DNA from: UBA6170 sp942491385
GTDB lineage: Bacteria; Chloroflexota; Anaerolineae; Anaerolineales; Anaerolineaceae
Assembly (NCBI GenBank): GCA_942491385.1
Contig: CALOAF010000008.1
Coordinates: forward strand, 310,001-374,000
Length of the DNA stretch: 64,000 nucleotides
Reading direction: 5' to 3'
Shown here: piece after piece, positions 17,863 through 26,947 of the stretch
Layout of the letters: each line of letters opens with the position of its first letter
Position numbering within the stretch: position 1 is the first letter of the stretch
Made by a program: the position numbers and the translations under genes
The notes under the pieces: generated by a model
What the model saw: only the letters and a program-made list of their open reading frames with translations
Told to the model about the DNA's origin: nothing
The model's database searches: none

Positions 17863-18258
17863 TGGAGATGGCGGGAATCGAACCCGCGTCCGAAAGATTA
17901 GATCAGCAGATATCTACGAGCGTAGTTAGTTGATTTCTTTGCGACAACCTCAGACAACCAACAAAACTGAAGAAGCGCTATCTGCTCAGACCCGAAAGTC
18001 CTCTTTCATATTTCCCACAGATTGAAATATGGCACCCTGACTTTGTGTCGCCTATTCTTCCACCGGGCAGGGAGCGGGGTAGATAGACGTGGTTCTAAAA
18101 GAACCATTCGGCTACTAGTCTCTCACTAAGCAGCGAGGGGCATAGCAGCGTATGTGTTTGTGCGATTGGCACTTGTTTTTTTGTACTGATTTTTCGAGGT
18201 CGGTACCTCTCGGCTCGCAATCTGGGACCAGCCTCTCCCGTCGAAGCCTGTCATCCCC
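17863..18258 (-). ncRNA. ssrA: tmRNA
   Basis: The ends pair as GGGGATG / CATCTCC with discriminator A, and the 3' T arm is GGTTCGA-like within CGCGGGTTCGATTCCCGCC. The 5' part begins GGGGATGACAGGCTTCGACG, the usual one-piece tmRNA start. The tag frame on the minus strand runs from the resume codon at 18170 to a TAG at 18126 and encodes ANRTNTYAAMPLAA, ending in the proteolysis signal LAA. Length is about 396 bases. A TATAAT -10 element lies at 18274-18269 just upstream, and a 7-bp inverted repeat AACAAGG/CCTTGTT overlaps the -35 area. The molecule rescues stalled ribosomes with SmpB. Confidence 0.95.
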
Positions 18259-18428
18259 AGATAATAATATTATAACAAGGTTATCCTTGTTCTGGAAGAT
18301 TGATGGGAAAAGGTGGATTAAAGTGCTAATTTTTTTTGAACCATACCTGTGTATAAATTTTGTAAAATGTTGTACATTGATTGGAGAAACGATCTTGAAC
18401 CGTATTAGAATCTAAGTCATAGAGGATT

Positions 18429-19124
18429 ATGGAAAATAAATTTTTAATTTTAGAAAATGTATCAAAAATATATATTGATGGTGCAAAAAACCAGCGGAAA
18501 ATATTGGATCAACTATCCATTTCTTTTGAAAATGGAAAGATTATTGCAATTCTTGGAAAAAGTGGAAGCGGAAAAAGCACACTGCTTAATCTAATCAGTG
18601 GCATCGATTCTGTTTCATCTGGTTCTATTCGATTTAATGGTCAAAGCATTTCTTCTTCATCTGAAAGAGATTTGACAGAAATTCGAAGGAATAATATTGG
18701 ATTTATTTTTCAATTTTTTAATTTATTGCCGTCATTAACCATCTGGGAGAATGTAATTTTACCCTTGGAATTAAAAAATCTCGTTTCAAAGAACGATTTG
18801 TTACGTGCTGAGTATTTACTCTCGGAAGTGGGCATGATTGATAGAAGAAATGACTTTCCTGATAAATTGTCGGGTGGGGAACAACAAAGGGTTGCGATAG
18901 CCAGAGCAATTGTTCATCAACCGGATTTGATTCTAGCAGATGAACCGACAGGCAACCTTGATGACAAAAATGGGAAATTGGTGATGAATTTACTCTCCAC
19001 ATTGGTAAAAGAAAATAAAAAAAATATGATTCTTGTCACTCACAGTCGTGAAGCAGCAAAATTTGCTGATCTAGTATTTTCAATTATTGATGGGAAAATA
19101 GTCGAGTGCAAAAAGCCGGAATGA
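18429..19124 (+). CDS. ABC transporter ATP-binding protein (LolD/AttE-like)
   Basis: A 231-residue ATPase with Walker A GKSGSGKST (about residues 44-52), signature LSGGEQQRVAIARA and Walker B LILADEPTGNLDD. The MacB/LolD/FtsE subgroup pattern pairs with FtsX-type permeases, and the next gene, one base downstream, is exactly that. A GAGG ribosome site precedes the ATG. It starts a three-gene operon: ATPase, permease, lipocalin-like hydrolase. Gene content matches the predicted AttEFGH-type transporter, whose cargo is unknown; lipoprotein or lipid transport is a family-based guess. Confidence 0.88.
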   Translation: MENKFLILENVSKIYIDGAKNQRKILDQLSISFENGKIIAILGKSGSGKSTLLNLISGIDSVSSGSIRFNGQSISSSSERDLTEIRRNNIGFIFQFFNLLPSLTIWENVILPLELKNLVSKNDLLRAEYLLSEVGMIDRRNDFPDKLSGGEQQRVAIARAIVHQPDLILADEPTGNLDDKNGKLVMNLLSTLVKENKKNMILVTHSREAAKFADLVFSIIDGKIVECKKPE

Positions 19125-19125
19125 A

Positions 19126-21678
19126 ATGAAATCTGTACGTTTACTATTGAAATTTAGTGTACGTCATCTTGTCAGGCAAGGATGGCAAACGATACTTATC
19201 ATTATCGGCATACTATTGGGTGTGGCAGTTGTCATTGCGATTGACTTTGCCAATGAAAGTTCAAAGAAGGCAATTGCTCTAAGTTCGCAAAGCATTACGG
19301 GTAAAGCAACCCATCAGATTATGGCATCAGGAACCGGAATACCAGAAAAGTATTTTTCGGAGATGATGAGAAATGGTGTATTTGATCAGGCTTCCCCAGT
19401 GATAGAAGGGTATGTAAATGTAACCGAATTCAACAAACAAGCCATCCTGATATTAGGGATTGATCCAATTCTGGATTTTCCTTTTCGCAATTATTATGGA
19501 AATGAGGATGACCAGTTAAATCAATTATTCACGATAATTTCAGAACCCAATAGTGGAATCATTGCGAAAGACCTTGCCGATGAGTTTAATCTATCCCTGG
19601 GAGATGAAATCAATTATGTGTTTGAAGGAAAACCAGGATATTTAAAAATAGTTGGGTTGATATCCTCAGACGAACCAATAGTAGGAGAATCTCTAAAAGG
19701 TTTGATCATTGTTGATATTTCAACAGCGCAATCAGCATTTAATAAAATCGGATTTTTAGACAAAGTTGAATTAATTATCAATGATTCGAAACAGGAAGAA
19801 TTGATCGCAAAAAAACTATTCCCTGGATTGGTGATTCAGTCAATAAGTGAGCAAAATCAACAATTGAACAACATGGTAGGTGCATTTCAACTCAACCTGA
19901 CTGCACTGAGTTTATTGGCTCTCGTTGTGGGTGGATTTTTGATCTATAACACCATGACATTTTCTGTTGTACAAAGAAGAGAATTAATCGGTTTGTATCG
20001 TAGTCTTGGCTTTTACAGGTCTGAAATTTTCTTTATGATCGTATTTGAAGCTTTGGTGATCGGTATTATCGGTACATTTTTAGGCGTTATTGTTGGCATA
20101 TTTCTGGGTAATGGAACTGTCAATCTTATATTACAAACCATCAATGATTTATATTATGTCACAACTGTCAGAAGCGCTTCAATCCCTATAGAGAGTGTAA
20201 TCAAGGGGGCGGTACTCGGAATTTTCGCTACTATGATTGTTTCAATTCCACCGGCGATCGAGGCAATGCAGGTAACTCCTCGAACAGCAAAAATTCGATC
20301 AGGTTACGAAGAAATAGTAAGAAAAAATTTGATGTTATTCCCAATTCTGGGAATACTTTTATTTTTAGTCAGTTATTTTTTATTGTTCTCCCCAATTTTC
20401 CAAAATTTATGGTGGGCTTTTGGAGCGACTCTTCTGGTTGTAGTTGGCTTTTCTATTTTTGCTGCACTTGGATTGTTTTTGATTCTTCCAGGTTTATCCA
20501 GGTTCCTTAAAAAATATATTGGATTAATTCCAGGCATGGCAGCACGAGAACTATATCGATCTCTCAGCAGAACAGCAATTGCAGTCTCATCTTTGATGGT
20601 TGCTGTATCTGTGACGATTGGCATGTCGATGATGATAAATAGTTTCCGGTACACTGTTTCAATCTGGTTGAAGGAGACACTAGCCGGTGATATTTATATA
20701 TCCGTTCCCAACCAGTTTTCTAATCGGTCAAGTGCATTTATTGATGACGAGATTATAAATAATATTTATGCTTATCCAGGCATTGAAAGAATTGATACAC
20801 TTCTGACAATTAATGGCATTAGTGAGTTTGGAGATATTCAGATTAATGTGATTACAAATGATGAAATTGCTTATGAGCGTATTTTTACCGAAACTGGGGC
20901 TACAATAGAAGAAATTTGGTCACTCCTTGAATCAGGGCAAATATTGATGGCTGAACCCCTGGCACAAAGATTCAATCTGGAGGTAAACCAATATATTCCT
21001 GTGGAGACTTCGGCAGGTAAAATTGATTTTGAAATTATAGGGATTTTTACTGATTATACTTCCAGTCAGGGATACATCATGATGGCACGCTCTGTATTTG
21101 ACAATTATTGGGATAATCAGCAAGTAACAGCTGTCTCAATCAATGTAAACGAGAATAAGGATATCAATATTGCGGTGAGAGAATTAAAATCTCGATTAAG
21201 TCAAAAAAATCAAGAGCTTCTAATCCGGTCCAACCAAAGCCTGCGTGAAGATGTCCTGGTTGTATTTGATAGAACATTTGCAATAACCAATGCCTTGAGA
21301 TTTATCGCCACCTTGGTCTCCTTTATTGGCATATTGAGCGCAACATTGATCATCTTACTTGATCGGAAACGAGAATTTGGGATGTTGAAAGCCATTGGTT
21401 TTCGACAAAAAGAATTAAACCAATTGGTACTGACCGAGACGGGGCTTATGGGGTTTTTCGCAGGTATATTTGCCATACCGACTGGGATCGTTATCTCTTT
21501 GATCCTGGTATATGTTATTAATCTTAGATCTTTTGGGTGGACTATACAATTTTATTTGGATTTCTGGTCTATTATTCAAGGCGTCATTATAGCGATGCTG
21601 GCTGCATTTATTGCTGCGGTTTATCCGCTCATAAGATTGAATCAATTAAAGCCAATCATGGTCATTCGAAATGAATAA
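19126..21678 (+). CDS. FtsX/MacB-like ABC permease, two-domain
   Basis: An 850-residue membrane protein with a MacB-type layout in duplicate. It has an N-terminal membrane segment (about 20-38), an extracellular domain, and three membrane segments (about 260-390) carrying FtsX-like motifs such as LIGLYRSLGFYRSEI. A second set includes a membrane helix near 490-510, an extracellular domain and a final three-helix FtsX domain (REFGMLKAIGFRQKELNQL). Two permease units in one chain match AttF plus AttG in related operons. The start is one base after the ATPase stop, and the end overlaps the next gene by eight bases. Confidence 0.85.
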   Translation: MKSVRLLLKFSVRHLVRQGWQTILIIIGILLGVAVVIAIDFANESSKKAIALSSQSITGKATHQIMASGTGIPEKYFSEMMRNGVFDQASPVIEGYVNVTEFNKQAILILGIDPILDFPFRNYYGNEDDQLNQLFTIISEPNSGIIAKDLADEFNLSLGDEINYVFEGKPGYLKIVGLISSDEPIVGESLKGLIIVDISTAQSAFNKIGFLDKVELIINDSKQEELIAKKLFPGLVIQSISEQNQQLNNMVGAFQLNLTALSLLALVVGGFLIYNTMTFSVVQRRELIGLYRSLGFYRSEIFFMIVFEALVIGIIGTFLGVIVGIFLGNGTVNLILQTINDLYYVTTVRSASIPIESVIKGAVLGIFATMIVSIPPAIEAMQVTPRTAKIRSGYEEIVRKNLMLFPILGILLFLVSYFLLFSPIFQNLWWAFGATLLVVVGFSIFAALGLFLILPGLSRFLKKYIGLIPGMAARELYRSLSRTAIAVSSLMVAVSVTIGMSMMINSFRYTVSIWLKETLAGDIYISVPNQFSNRSSAFIDDEIINNIYAYPGIERIDTLLTINGISEFGDIQINVITNDEIAYERIFTETGATIEEIWSLLESGQILMAEPLAQRFNLEVNQYIPVETSAGKIDFEIIGIFTDYTSSQGYIMMARSVFDNYWDNQQVTAVSINVNENKDINIAVRELKSRLSQKNQELLIRSNQSLREDVLVVFDRTFAITNALRFIATLVSFIGILSATLIILLDRKREFGMLKAIGFRQKELNQLVLTETGLMGFFAGIFAIPTGIVISLILVYVINLRSFGWTIQFYLDFWSIIQGVIIAMLAAFIAAVYPLIRLNQLKPIMVIRNE

Positions 21679-22834
21679 AAAATACTTGTTATTCATTTCC
21701 ATTATAGTTGTTTTTCTTATCGGTTTAGCTGTATTTACCCGCAATCAACCTATCCAAAGAAGTGGGTCAAATATCATGTTTTTGGATGAGCAGACAAGTT
21801 TGGAAAACTCGAATTTTAAGAAAGCAGTTGAATCCCGTTCTTTTATCTTCCCAGAAGATTTTGGTGCCCATCCAGAATTCCTTACTGAATGGTGGTACTA
21901 CACTGGAAATCTATTGACGGAGGATGGACGTCACTTTGGTTATCAATTGACTTTTTTTAGAAGAGCAATTTCAGATGAGCTTGAAATTACTGTCGAATCG
22001 GAGTGGGCTAGCAATCAGGTTTATTTAGCTCATTTTGCGGTTACAGATACATACAGAAACCAGCATTATGTATTTGATGAAATTTCTAGGGGAGCAGCCG
22101 GGATAGCCGGCACATCAATTGAGCCACTGTTTTCAATTTGGCTAAAAGACTGGGAAATTATACAGATAGACGATAACCTTTTTCAAATGAAAGCTGGAAC
22201 CGAGGTAGTGGAAATTGATCTAATTCTGAAAGATATTAAAGGAATCAGCTTGCATGGGAAGCAAGGATTAAGTCAAAAAGGTGGGGATGTTGGCAATGCC
22301 TCCTATTACTTTAGTCAAACCCGTTTGGAAACATATGGAAGATTGCGGGTTGGTGATGAAAGGTTTACTGTAAATGGATTTAGCTGGATGGACCATGAAT
22401 TTGGCACAAGTACTTTAGGTATCGAGCAGGTTGGTTGGGATTGGTTCTCGATTCAATTAGACAACGATACCGAGCTCATGTTGTTTCAAATTCGTCAACT
22501 GGACGGAACAATCAGCCAGTTTTCTAGTGGCACTATCATCTATCGAGACGGATCTACTGAAAATCTGGCAATGAGTGATTTTAAAATTGATGTATTAAAT
22601 ACCTGGCAAATGGATGATCGAATCACTTATCCAATTCGATGGAAAGTTTTGATTGAGAGATTGGACTTGGAAATTGAGATAATTCCGGTGATTGATGACC
22701 AGGAAATGGATTTATTTTTCCGGTACTGGGAAGGTGCTGTTCAAGTTAATGGTACGTTGAGTGGAGAAGATGTATCTGGTTATGGGTACGTTGAATTAAC
22801 TGGCTACGCTCAGTCCATGCAAGGTGTTTTTTGA
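21671..22834 (+). CDS. AttH/CrtC-like lipocalin-family secreted protein
   Basis: A 387-residue protein with an N-terminal signal or anchor (LLFISIIVVFLIGLAVFT) and a double-lipocalin AttH/carotenoid 1,2-hydratase-like domain. Motifs: EWWYYTGNLL followed by GYQLTFFRRA, VYLAHFAVTD, YYFSQTRLETYGRL, and FSWMDHEFGTS near residue 235. AttH proteins are encoded with LolD-like ATPases and FtsX permeases, as here. The enzymatic activity is not established; the fold binds or acts on hydrophobic molecules. The gene overlaps the permease end by eight bases (shared ATGAATAA), so it is translationally coupled. Confidence 0.82.
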   Translation: MNKKYLLFISIIVVFLIGLAVFTRNQPIQRSGSNIMFLDEQTSLENSNFKKAVESRSFIFPEDFGAHPEFLTEWWYYTGNLLTEDGRHFGYQLTFFRRAISDELEITVESEWASNQVYLAHFAVTDTYRNQHYVFDEISRGAAGIAGTSIEPLFSIWLKDWEIIQIDDNLFQMKAGTEVVEIDLILKDIKGISLHGKQGLSQKGGDVGNASYYFSQTRLETYGRLRVGDERFTVNGFSWMDHEFGTSTLGIEQVGWDWFSIQLDNDTELMLFQIRQLDGTISQFSSGTIIYRDGSTENLAMSDFKIDVLNTWQMDDRITYPIRWKVLIERLDLEIEIIPVIDDQEMDLFFRYWEGAVQVNGTLSGEDVSGYGYVELTGYAQSMQGVF

Positions 22835-22848
22835 GTTTAAATAAAAAG

Positions 22849-22922
22849 TGGGCAGAACAGGGCTCGAACCTGCGACCTCATCTGTGTAAGAGATGCGCTC
22901 TAACCAACTGAGCTATCCGCCC
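22849..22922 (-). tRNA. tRNA-Val (TAC anticodon)
   Basis: The minus strand gives a complete cloverleaf: acceptor GGGCGGA paired with TCTGCCC and discriminator A, D arm GCTCAGTTGGTTAGAGC, anticodon stem CATCT/AGATG around loop CTTACAC (anticodon TAC), and T arm AGGTTCGAGCCCT. CCA is not encoded. It sits between the AttH-like gene and the FAH gene, antisense to both. Confidence 0.94.
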
Positions 22923-23023
22923 GGATTAGGCTGAATTATAATACCTGAGTGGTTTTTCATCAACCTTAAATAACATTCAAAATTCAATGAAAAAATATTT
23001 CAAACATAATATAAGGGTGAGCT

Positions 23024-23785
23024 ATGAAGTTTTTACGTTATGAGCAAGAAGGATCTGTAAATTGGGGGTGGTATTTTGAAGATAAAATCGGAAAAATTGA
23101 AGGCGATATTTTCGGAGACTACAGGCGATTTGAAGCGAATATTCAGATTCAGGAAGTTAAATTAGTGCCTCCAGTAAATCCGTCAAAAATAATTTGCATT
23201 GGGAGAAACTATGCTTCGCATGCTGCTGAACACCAGGTGGATGTGCCGGAAATACCACTCATATTTTTAAAACCTCCCAGTTCCATCGTAGGTGATGAGG
23301 ACAAAATTATCTTACCGCCACAATCAAAACAAGTGGAACACGAGGCTGAATTAGGGATTATTATTGGAAAACGAGGACGGTGGATTGATCCGGATGGCGC
23401 TGAGGATTACATTTTTGGGTATACCATTGCAAATGATGTGACTGCGAGAGACTTACAGCGACTCGATGGTCAATGGACACGTGGTAAAGGATTTGATACA
23501 TTTTGCCCGGTTGGACCTTATATCGCTACAGAATTTGATCCCTCAGATGCCCTACTTACCTGTAAAGTGAACCAGCAAGTACGCCAGATGGCATCTACGA
23601 GAGACATGGTATTTCCGGTCGAAAGATTAATTGCATTCATCTCCAGTATTATGACGTTGGAGGCTGGGGATTTGATTCTTTCTGGAACACCTGCTGGGGT
23701 TGGAATCTTGAAAGAAAATGATCTGATAGAAATCGAAATTGAGGGACTGGGCATTTTAAAGAATCAAGTTATTGGAAATGTTTGA
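23024..23785 (+). CDS. Fumarylacetoacetate hydrolase family protein
   Basis: A 253-residue FAH-family enzyme with the core IGRNYASHAAEH, a metal-binding EHEAELGIIIGKRG (Glu ligands), FGYTIANDVTARDLQ and the late ILSGTPAGVGIL. Members hydrolyse or isomerise 2-oxo dicarboxylates or acylpyruvates in aromatic and amino acid breakdown. The first 60 residues are the usual small N-terminal domain. An AGGGTGAG ribosome site precedes the ATG. No degradation pathway surrounds it, so the substrate is not identifiable; acylpyruvase or oxaloacetate decarboxylase activity is equally possible for this family. Confidence 0.87.
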   Translation: MKFLRYEQEGSVNWGWYFEDKIGKIEGDIFGDYRRFEANIQIQEVKLVPPVNPSKIICIGRNYASHAAEHQVDVPEIPLIFLKPPSSIVGDEDKIILPPQSKQVEHEAELGIIIGKRGRWIDPDGAEDYIFGYTIANDVTARDLQRLDGQWTRGKGFDTFCPVGPYIATEFDPSDALLTCKVNQQVRQMASTRDMVFPVERLIAFISSIMTLEAGDLILSGTPAGVGILKENDLIEIEIEGLGILKNQVIGNV

Positions 23786-23878
23786 TATTAAAATTGTTAT
23801 GAAATTGTAACAAAATATGTTAACCAATTATCATTAAGAATTAATAAAAAAGGAACTAGTTCTCGTAGAAAAAAATAA

Positions 23879-24751
23879 ATGGATCAAGATAATTCAAATA
23901 TAATTCAAGGTACAGGTTTGAAAAAAGACTTTTCAGGAAAATTGCTCTTTATATTGGGAATGATATTAATTGGGGTTTCCGCATTTAAATTGTTTGAAGA
24001 TCCGATTAATAATCAATACTATAAATTAAAAAGACAATTTTCAAGGGCGAATTCCATTCCAATACCAACATTGAACTTGCCTGATGAAAAAAATATTAGC
24101 TTAACTTCATCTCCTGATCTTGTATTACCTGGATCTGAAAAAAATTCTTTTATTGAAACACTCATAGAGTTTGATCAAATTCAGGATGAAGGTTTCCTTC
24201 CGTTAAATGTAGAAATTCGGGATGAAAGGATAGTCACACCTCAAAAGGTCGAGGAGTTCGATGTAATTCCTGAAAGAATCTCAATCCCAATCATTGACCT
24301 TACAGCAGATATCATTAATGCGACCAATAAAGAAATTATCCAAGGGGAAAAAACATATGTTCAGTGGTCAGCCCCTGATGAGTATGCAGTCGGTTGGCAT
24401 TTCAACAGTGCTTTTTTAGGAGTTCCTGGAAATACAGTACTGAATGGGCACCATAATGTCTTTGGAAAAGTTTTTGAAAATTTAGATAAATTAGTATCCG
24501 GAGATAAGATATTTATTTATGGCAATGATTTACTTGTTTACGAGTATATCGTATCCAATACAATGATCCTACGTGAAAGAGATGTCACTCTCACAATAAG
24601 ATTGGAAAATGCCCGGTGGATATTGCCTTCTGAAGATGAAAGGATCACCCTTATTACATGCTGGCCATATTTTAGCAATACCCACAGACTCATTATTGTG
24701 GCCCGACCGGTTGGATCCGAACCTATTCCGATCACAAATGAAAGAGATTGA
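23879..24751 (+). CDS. Sortase family transpeptidase
   Basis: A 290-residue protein with an N-terminal membrane anchor (LLFILGMILIGVSAFKLF, about residues 22-39), a roughly 100-residue linker and a C-terminal sortase domain. The three catalytic residues are visible: His in NTVLNGHHNVFG, Cys in ITLITCWPYF, and Arg in THRLIIVARP. It should act outside the membrane, cleaving a sorting motif and attaching proteins to the surface. Two genes downstream in this locus encode proteins ending in LIPVTG, a hydrophobic helix and a basic tail, which are the likely substrates. The ribosome site is weak. A strong promoter directly after the gene drives the next transcript. Confidence 0.87.
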   Translation: MDQDNSNIIQGTGLKKDFSGKLLFILGMILIGVSAFKLFEDPINNQYYKLKRQFSRANSIPIPTLNLPDEKNISLTSSPDLVLPGSEKNSFIETLIEFDQIQDEGFLPLNVEIRDERIVTPQKVEEFDVIPERISIPIIDLTADIINATNKEIIQGEKTYVQWSAPDEYAVGWHFNSAFLGVPGNTVLNGHHNVFGKVFENLDKLVSGDKIFIYGNDLLVYEYIVSNTMILRERDVTLTIRLENARWILPSEDERITLITCWPYFSNTHRLIIVARPVGSEPIPITNERD

Positions 24752-24805
24752 GCAACTGGAAATGAATTTGGTAAGGGAAAATGTTATAAATTGGTTAGAA
24801 TACTA

Positions 24806-24833
24806 TTGACATTTGATCGTAATTGGTTATACT
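24806..24833 (+). promoter_or_regulatory. Sigma-70-type promoter for the leader RNA / response regulator transcript
   Basis: A consensus TTGACA at 24806-24811 and TATACT at 24828-24833 are separated by 16 bases. Transcription would begin near 24840, just before the first copy of the structured leader RNA at 24847. Confidence 0.75.
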
Positions 24834-24846
24834 AAGAAAGTAATCA

Positions 24847-24946
24847 GGAGGCTGAGAGTCAGACAGAGTTTGGTCGCTGATCCGTGAAATTATGGGTTAA
24901 TGTCTGAGGAGCCAAGTAGCGAAACCGGCCTGGAAGGTCGGTTTTT
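24847..24946 (+). ncRNA. Candidate structured leader RNA, copy A (with terminator)
   Basis: First of three related elements. It begins GGAGGCT and pairs AGGC with GCC near 24911. A 7-bp helix TCAGACA (24859-24865) / TGTCTGA (24901-24907) is perfect, and a possible pseudoknot joins TCGCT (24874-24878) to AGCGA (24918-24922). It ends in an intrinsic terminator, ACCGGCC (24924-24930) / GGTCGGT (24936-24942), followed by T residues. Compared with copies B and C the helix sequence differs but pairing is kept. I cannot assign it to a known riboswitch class. It lies in tandem with copy B and has no gene of its own. Confidence 0.7.
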
Positions 24947-24969
24947 GTTATTTAAAATAATATAAAGTG

Positions 24970-25072
24970 GGAGGCTGCGAAGCGAACATGTAATTGGTCG
25001 CTTACTCTGAAAAATGGGAAAGTGTTCGTGGAGCCTAGAAGCGAAACCGGCCTAAGTGCGCCGGTTTTTTTT
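24970..25072 (+). ncRNA. Candidate structured leader RNA, copy B (upstream of the response regulator)
   Basis: Second element, 23 bases after copy A. P1 is AGGCT (24972-24976) / AGCCT (25032-25036), helix P2 is CGAACA (24983-24988) / TGTTCG (25023-25028), and the pseudoknot is TCGCTT (24998-25003) / AAGCGA (25039-25044). The terminator is ACCGGC (25046-25051) / GCCGGT (25060-25065) with eight T residues. The response regulator ribosome site GGAG (25073-25076) follows the T run directly, an arrangement expected for a transcription-terminating riboswitch or protein-bound attenuator. The ligand is unknown. Confidence 0.75.
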
Positions 25073-25081
25073 GGAGATAAG

Positions 25082-25843
25082 ATGGTAAAGATGCCAATTG
25101 AGAAAAATGAAATACAAACCCAGAATGTCGGGGTTGATCTGGATGAGACATTTAGAAGAAACAAAAAGGTACTCATAGTCGATGATGATCCTGATACCGT
25201 GGAATTAATCAAGAGAATTTTGAGGTTGTCGGATTTTGATGTAGCTTCAGCTAGAAATGGTTTAGATGCTATTTCTATCGTAGAGAAAATTCAGCCAGAT
25301 ATCGTATTGCTGGATTTAATGATGCCAGACATTGATGGTAGAACTACATTATTGAAACTACGTGAGATTACTCAATCACCTGTGATAGTTATTTCTGCCC
25401 TGAACACCAAGGACAATATCGTTGACCTGCTGAACTCTGGCAGTGATGATTACATTACCAAACCATTTCATCGGGATGAATTGGTAGCGCGAATTAATGC
25501 GGTTCTGCGGCGTTCGAGATTATTATCGGTGATTGATGGAGTTTCCATTCCTGAGACTGGATTAACCATTAATTTCTCGAAAAGGGAAGTATTATTTCAA
25601 GGGCAATTTGTGCAATTATCTCCAAAAGAATATGAATTGGTTGAAATTCTAACAAAAAATATGCCCCATATTGTTAAGTATAAAGAAATCGCTCTGGAAA
25701 TCTGGGGTGAAAACAATCGATATGTAAAGAATCGGATTAAATATCTGGTACATACCATTCGTAATAAATTTGAGGAAATTACACCTGAAATTGATGTGAT
25801 TATTACAGCGGATCGTGTTGGATACAGGATCCAGACTGATTAA
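25082..25843 (+). CDS. OmpR-type response regulator
   Basis: A 253-residue DNA-binding response regulator. Residues about 35-150 form the receiver domain: VLIVDDDPDT supplies the acidic pair, IVLLDLMMPDIDG the phospho-accepting Asp, and DDYITKPFHRDELVARI the conserved Lys. Residues about 165-250 form the winged-helix domain with LSPKEYELVEIL and DRVGYRI. The ATG at 25082 has GGAG five bases upstream, right after the leader RNA terminator; the longer frame from 25022 would read through that RNA. No histidine kinase gene is adjacent. The surface protein gene follows after 28 bases, so the regulator probably senses or controls surface-protein expression. Confidence 0.88.
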   Translation: MVKMPIEKNEIQTQNVGVDLDETFRRNKKVLIVDDDPDTVELIKRILRLSDFDVASARNGLDAISIVEKIQPDIVLLDLMMPDIDGRTTLLKLREITQSPVIVISALNTKDNIVDLLNSGSDDYITKPFHRDELVARINAVLRRSRLLSVIDGVSIPETGLTINFSKREVLFQGQFVQLSPKEYELVEILTKNMPHIVKYKEIALEIWGENNRYVKNRIKYLVHTIRNKFEEITPEIDVIITADRVGYRIQTD

Positions 25844-25871
25844 AGATAAATTATTTTTTAAGGAGATTATT

Positions 25872-26582
25872 ATGTCATCAAAATTTCGAAAAATATTAAG
25901 TTTCATACCTCGTTTTATTACCATACTTGGCGCAGTTAGTATTGCATTAGCGATGTTGTTATCGCTGGTGAATTTACCGGTTCAGGCAAACGAGTTGGGA
26001 GTTGGTGTTGTCGAAAATGGCTTAGGAGAAAACGCCACGCGATCAGGAGATTTCGATTCAGATTCGCAATTTTCACCGAATATTGTTCCTCCAACCCCTA
26101 CGGTAGAAGCACCTATTCCAACTGACATTCCGCCTACACCAACAGATGTACCGCCTACGCCTACAGTGGAAGCACCTACACCGACTGACATTCCACCGAC
26201 ACCAACGGATGTACCCTCTCCTACACCGACTGACATTCCACCGACACCAACAGATGTACCTCCTACACCGACTGACATTCCACCGACACCAACGGATGTA
26301 CCTCCTACGCCAACCGTAGATGCTCCGACACCTACACCTTCAGATCCGGGTTCAACGCCTACTCCAGATGTGCCAGAAGAAACACCGGATCCTTCTCAAG
26401 AGCCTACATTACCTCCGCCAACGAGTGACGATCCACCAACGATTTTAATTCCTGTAACCGGCATTGAAACCTCAAGTCAGTCTGGATTGGATCAGGTTAG
26501 AACATCATTGTTCAATTTAGGTCTGGGTTTATTTGGTTTAGGTCTGGTTCTACAATCTTTATCAAGAAAATTCAATATTTAA
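25872..26582 (+). CDS. Pro/Thr-repeat surface protein with LIPVTG sorting signal, copy 1
   Basis: A 236-residue secreted protein. It has a signal peptide at residues 1-40 (ILGAVSIALAMLLSLVNLPV, then QA), a short spacer, and about 90 residues of tandem PTPT(D/V)(I/V/A)P repeats. A Pro/Asp/Glu-rich segment, the motif TILIPVTGIE near residue 195, a hydrophobic segment FNLGLGLFGLGLVLQSL and a basic end SRKFNI follow. This C-terminus is a cell-wall sorting signal of the LPxTG type with Ile-Pro-Val-Thr-Gly. The start ATG has AAGGAG upstream; the upstream frame extension lies in the response regulator gene. The repeat probably makes an extended stalk. The sortase at 23879 is the likely partner. Confidence 0.82.
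   Translation: MSSKFRKILSFIPRFITILGAVSIALAMLLSLVNLPVQANELGVGVVENGLGENATRSGDFDSDSQFSPNIVPPTPTVEAPIPTDIPPTPTDVPPTPTVEAPTPTDIPPTPTDVPSPTPTDIPPTPTDVPPTPTDIPPTPTDVPPTPTVDAPTPTPSDPGSTPTPDVPEETPDPSQEPTLPPPTSDDPPTILIPVTGIETSSQSGLDQVRTSLFNLGLGLFGLGLVLQSLSRKFNI
26094..26350 (+). repeat. Pro-Thr coding repeats in surface protein 1
   Basis: Tandem degenerate units of about 24-30 bases encode alternating PTPTDIP, PTPTDVP and PTPTVEAP blocks. The units are in frame, vary at third positions and are not separated by spacers, so this is a coding repeat and not a CRISPR array. Confidence 0.85.
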
Positions 26583-26605
26583 AAGAAAAATTTTTTTCTT
26601 ACAGA

Positions 26606-26633
26606 TGCCCTGGATTTTTTTCAGGGCATTTTT
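26606..26633 (+). terminator. Rho-independent terminator after surface protein 1
   Basis: Stem TGCCCTG (26606-26612) / CAGGGCA (26622-26628) with a loop of nine bases, followed by a T run. It lies 24 bases after the stop codon. Confidence 0.85.
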
Positions 26634-26641
26634 GTGTCAGA

Positions 26642-26947
26642 TATAATTGTTAAAAAGTTAGTCTTCGGATTGTACAAACGAATGGGGTAAGAAGCTATTT
26701 TTTGTAAATAGAATTCTCATTATTTGGCAAATTAGCTATTTAATCTATTATAAAATGAATATTAAGAGAATTCTAATCCAATTCGGTTAGATAAACGGTT
26801 ATTAAGGATAGGAAAAAACTTGATATATAAGATAAAAATAGTATAATTAATTTATTCTTCAAGAAAATGGCAATTTGGACAGCATCATACACTAAATGAA
26901 TTCTGTCCTTGCAGGATATCAATTTTAAATGTTTTCTGAAGGATTTT
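26642..26947. other. AT-rich intergenic stretch without recognised gene
   Basis: About 306 bases between the terminator of the first surface-protein unit and the third leader RNA copy. It is very AT-rich. The only open frame, on the minus strand, has no ribosome site or recognisable domain. A promoter for copy C must lie in it, but I see no convincing -35/-10 pair. Confidence 0.5.

Noticed and set aside
24847..25072. Cyclic-di-GMP (GEMM), ydaO or THF riboswitch as identity for the leader RNAs
   Set aside because: The conserved cores of those classes, as I know them, are not present. A covariance search would be needed before naming a class.
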